A stretch of 64,000 nt of DNA from Balaenoptera acutorostrata (taxonomy: Eukaryota; Chordata; Mammalia; Artiodactyla; Balaenopteridae), in NCBI RefSeq assembly GCF_949987535.1, contig NC_080079.1:2964501-3028500 (forward strand), read 5' to 3'. Every line of letters starts with the position of its first letter. The stretch's first letter is position 1. Below the pieces are notes generated by a model, which ran no database searches, was not told where the DNA came from, and was given only the letters and a program-made list of their open reading frames with translations. Shown one piece after another: positions 61,656 to 64,000 of this stretch. The translations under genes and the position numbers were made by a program.

Positions 61656-64000
61656 CCATAGGTATTGCTCAGCATCACACCTTCGTTATACAACACGTAG
61701 GTATTGCTCAGCATCACACCTTCGCTATACAACACATAGTTATTGCTCAGCATCACACCTTCGCTATACAACACATAGGTATTGCTCAGCATCACACCTT
61801 CGCTATACAACACATAGGTATTGCTCAGCATCACACCTTCGCTATACAACACGTAGGTATTGCTCAGCACCACACCTTCGCTATACAACACGTAGTTATT
61901 GCTCAGCATCACACCTTCGCTATACAACACACAGGTATTGCTCAGCACCACACCTTCGTTACACAGCACACAGGTATGGCTCAGCATCACACCTTCGTTA
62001 TACAGCACGTAGGTATGGCTCAGCATCACACCTTCGTTATACAACACACAGGTATTGTTCAGCATCACACCTTCGCTATACAACACATAGGTATTGCTCA
62101 GCATCACACCTTCGCTATACAACACGTAGGTATGGCTCAGCATCACACCTTCGTTATACAACACGTAGGTATGGCTCAGCATCACACCTTCGTTACACAA
62201 CACACAGGTATTGCTCAGCATCACACCTTTGTTACACAACACACAGGTATTGCTCAGCATCACACCTTCGTTACACAACACACAGGTATTGCTCAGCATC
62301 ACACCTTCGTTACACAACACACAGGTATTGCTCAGCATCACACCTTCGCTATACAGCACACAGGTATTGCTCTGCACCACACCTTCGCTATACAGCACAC
62401 AGGTATTGCTCAGCACCACACCTTCGCTATACAACACACAGGTATTGCTCAGCACCACACCTTCGCTATACAACACACAGGTATTGCTCAGCACCACACC
62501 TTCGCTATACAACACACAGGTATTGCTCAGCACCACACCTTCGCTATACAACACACAGGTATTGCTCAGCACCACACCTTCGCTATACAGCACACAGGTA
62601 TTGCTCAGCACCACACCTTCGCTATACAGCACACAGGTATTGCTCTGCACCACACCTTCGCTATACAGCACACAGGTATTGCTCAGCATCACACCTTCGT
62701 TACACAACACACAGGTATTGCTCAGCATCACACCTTCGTTACACAACACATAGGTATTGCTCAGCATCACACCTTCGTTACACAACACATAGGTATTGCT
62801 CAGCATCACACCTTCGCTATACAGCACACAGGTATTGCTCAGCACCACACCTTCGCTACACAACACACAGGTATTGCTCAGCGTCACACCGTCGTTACAC
62901 AACACACAGGTATTGCTCAGCGTCACACCGTCGTTACACAACACACAGGTATTGCTCAGCGTCACACCGTCGTTACACAACACACAGGTATTGCTCAGCA
63001 CCACACCTTCGCTAAACAGCACATAGGTATTGCTCAGCATCACACCGTCGCTACACAACACATAGGTATTGTTCAGCGTCACACCGTCGCTATACAACAC
63101 ATAGGTATTGCTCAGCGTCACACCGTCGTTACACAACACACAGGTATTGCGCGTCACACCGTCGTTACACAACACACAGGTATCGCTCAGCGTCACCCCG
63201 TCGCTACACAACACACAGGTATCGCTCAGCGTCACACCGTCGCTACACAACACACAGGTATCGCTCAGCGTCACACCTTCGTTACACAACACGTAGGTAT
63301 GGCTCAGCATCACATCGTCGTTACACAACACACAGGTATCGCTCAGCATCACACCTTCGTTACACGACACACAGGTATCGCTCAGCGTCACACCGTCGCT
63401 ACACGACACACAGGTATCGCTCAGCGTCACACCGTCGCTACACGACACACAGGTATCGCTCAGCGTCACACCGTCGCTACACGACACACAGGTATTGCTC
63501 AGCGTCACACCGTCGCTACACGACACAGAGGTATTGCTCAGCGTCAACCCGTCGCTACACGACACAGAGGTATTGCTCAGCGTCAACCCGTCGCTATACA
63601 ACACACAGGTATTGCTCAGCGTCAATCCGTCGTTACACAACACATAGGTATTGCTCAGCGTCACACTGTCGTTACACAACACACAGGTATTGCTCAGCAT
63701 CACACTGTCGTTACACAACACATAGGTATTGCGCAGCATCACACCGTCGTTACACAACACACAGGTATTGTGCAGCCTCACACCGTCGTTACACAACACA
63801 TAGGTATTGCTCAGCATCACACCTTCGTTACACAACACATAGGTATTGCTCAGCATCACACCTTCGCTATACAGCACACAGGTATTGCTCAGCACCACAC
63901 CTTCGCTACACAACACACAGGTATTGCTCAGCGTCACACCGTCGTTACACAACACACAGGTATTGCTCAGCGTCACACCGTCGTTACACAACACACAGGT
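61656..64000. repeat. 39-bp minisatellite (VNTR), at least 60 units, running off the right edge
   Basis: The unit is 39 bp, recognisable by 'ggtattgctcagcatcac' followed by 'accttcgctatacaacacac'. It repeats head to tail from about 61656 to the window end. Unit variants combine a few alternatives: ttcg or gtcg; gctatac, gttacac or gctacac; agcatcac, agcaccac or agcgtcac; acacata, acacaca, gcacaca or acacgta. The left two-thirds to about 62.8 kb is mostly 'ccttcg'; the right part is mostly 'ccgtcg' with more CpG. One unit near 63147-63152 lacks three bases. One minus-strand frame is open throughout (13-residue repeat such as CVLCNDGVTLSNT), because 39 is divisible by three. A plus-strand frame is also open for long stretches. 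The array lies in MGMT intron 2. Confidence 0.97.
62736..62950. repeat. Higher-order repeat block, copy 1 (partner at 63786-64000)
   Basis: These 215 bases are identical to 63786-64000, an offset of 1050 bp (26 units of 39 bp plus one 36-bp unit). The first mismatch on the left is at 62735 versus 63785 (t/g). The match reaches the window end, so its true length is unknown. Confidence 0.9.

Larger units (their letters stand above)
7293..64000 (-). other. MGMT: MGMT transcription unit, 3' part (exons 3-5 and introns; 5' end outside window)
   Basis: Three separated minus-strand coding blocks match consecutive parts of O6-methylguanine-DNA methyltransferase, in the right order and with matching splice phases. 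Exon 3 ends in phase 1 and exon 4 starts by completing that codon. Exon 4 ends in phase 0 and exon 5 starts on a codon. Intron 4 is 7863 bp (7503-15365), intron 3 is 36,591 bp (15506-52096), and intron 2 is cut by the right edge. A very long gene with small exons fits the family: the human gene is about 300 kb. The first coding exon, with the start codon and two zinc-ligand cysteines, is not in the window, nor is the CpG-island promoter. No canonical AATAAA or ATTAAA is visible on the minus strand just after the stop codon. The nearest I see is near 6361-6366, so the transcript end is not fixed here. Confidence 0.95.

Noticed and set aside
61656..64000. CRISPR-like array
   Set aside because: There are no unique spacers between repeats. 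The 39-bp units abut directly, and the context is a mammalian intron.
52258..64000. MGMT exon 2 or promoter within the right end
   Set aside because: No sequence resembling the first coding exon (with its two zinc-ligand cysteines) or its CpG-island promoter was found. In other mammals exon 2 lies far upstream.

Overview
The window is mammalian nuclear DNA, most likely from a cetacean. The key evidence is six tRNA-derived SINEs of the CHR type found in whales, dolphins and their close relatives. They share a tRNA-like head, a 3' end rich in 'cccaacacagcc', and A/TAAA tails, and several have perfect target-site duplications. The L1 fragment at 30.65-31.07 kb has a 3' end typical of cetartiodactyl L1. 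Species cannot be assigned from sequence alone.

One protein-coding gene is recognisable: MGMT (O6-methylguanine-DNA methyltransferase), on the minus strand. Its last three coding exons are intact: exon 3 at 52097-52257, exon 4 at 15366-15505, and the coding part of exon 5 at 7293-7502. Each has consensus splice sites, and the three join in frame (161+140+210 nt). The catalytic PCHR motif, the arginine finger, the hinge asparagine and a zinc-ligand histidine are all present. Exons 1-2 and the promoter lie beyond the right edge. Almost everything from 7.5 to 64 kb is therefore MGMT intron, and 1-7.3 kb is 3' flank. In other mammals the neighbour on that side is EBF3 (established knowledge; not seen here).

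Layout from left to right. 1-7.3 kb: GC-rich 3' flank with a CpG-dense block at about 4.2-5.6 kb. 7.3-15.5 kb: exon 5, intron 4 (one young SINE at 13.8 kb) and exon 4. 15.5-52.1 kb: the 36.6-kb intron 3. It contains a CNE-like AT-rich block (16.5-17.6 kb), a large old sense-strand L1 with another L1 nested inside it (about 18.7-26.5 kb), a minus-strand L1 3' end with target-site duplication (30.65-31.07 kb), an old minus-strand L1 (36.3-37.8 kb), an L1 3' tail (38.0-38.4 kb), a CpG-rich block (40-41.8 kb), AT-rich candidate regulatory DNA (41.8-44.6 kb) and two young SINEs 0.4 kb apart (50.1 and 50.8 kb). 52.1-64 kb: exon 3 and part of intron 2, with three more SINEs and, at the right edge, a 39-bp minisatellite.

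The most unusual structure is that minisatellite. It runs from about 61,656 to beyond 64,000, with at least 60 units and a nested higher-order duplication of period 1050 bp. Because 39 is a multiple of three, one minus-strand frame stays open for the whole array (at least 780 codons of a 13-residue repeat). The pattern of variation argues that it is not protein coding. I see no operon, CRISPR array, mobile defence system or other novel multi-gene system.
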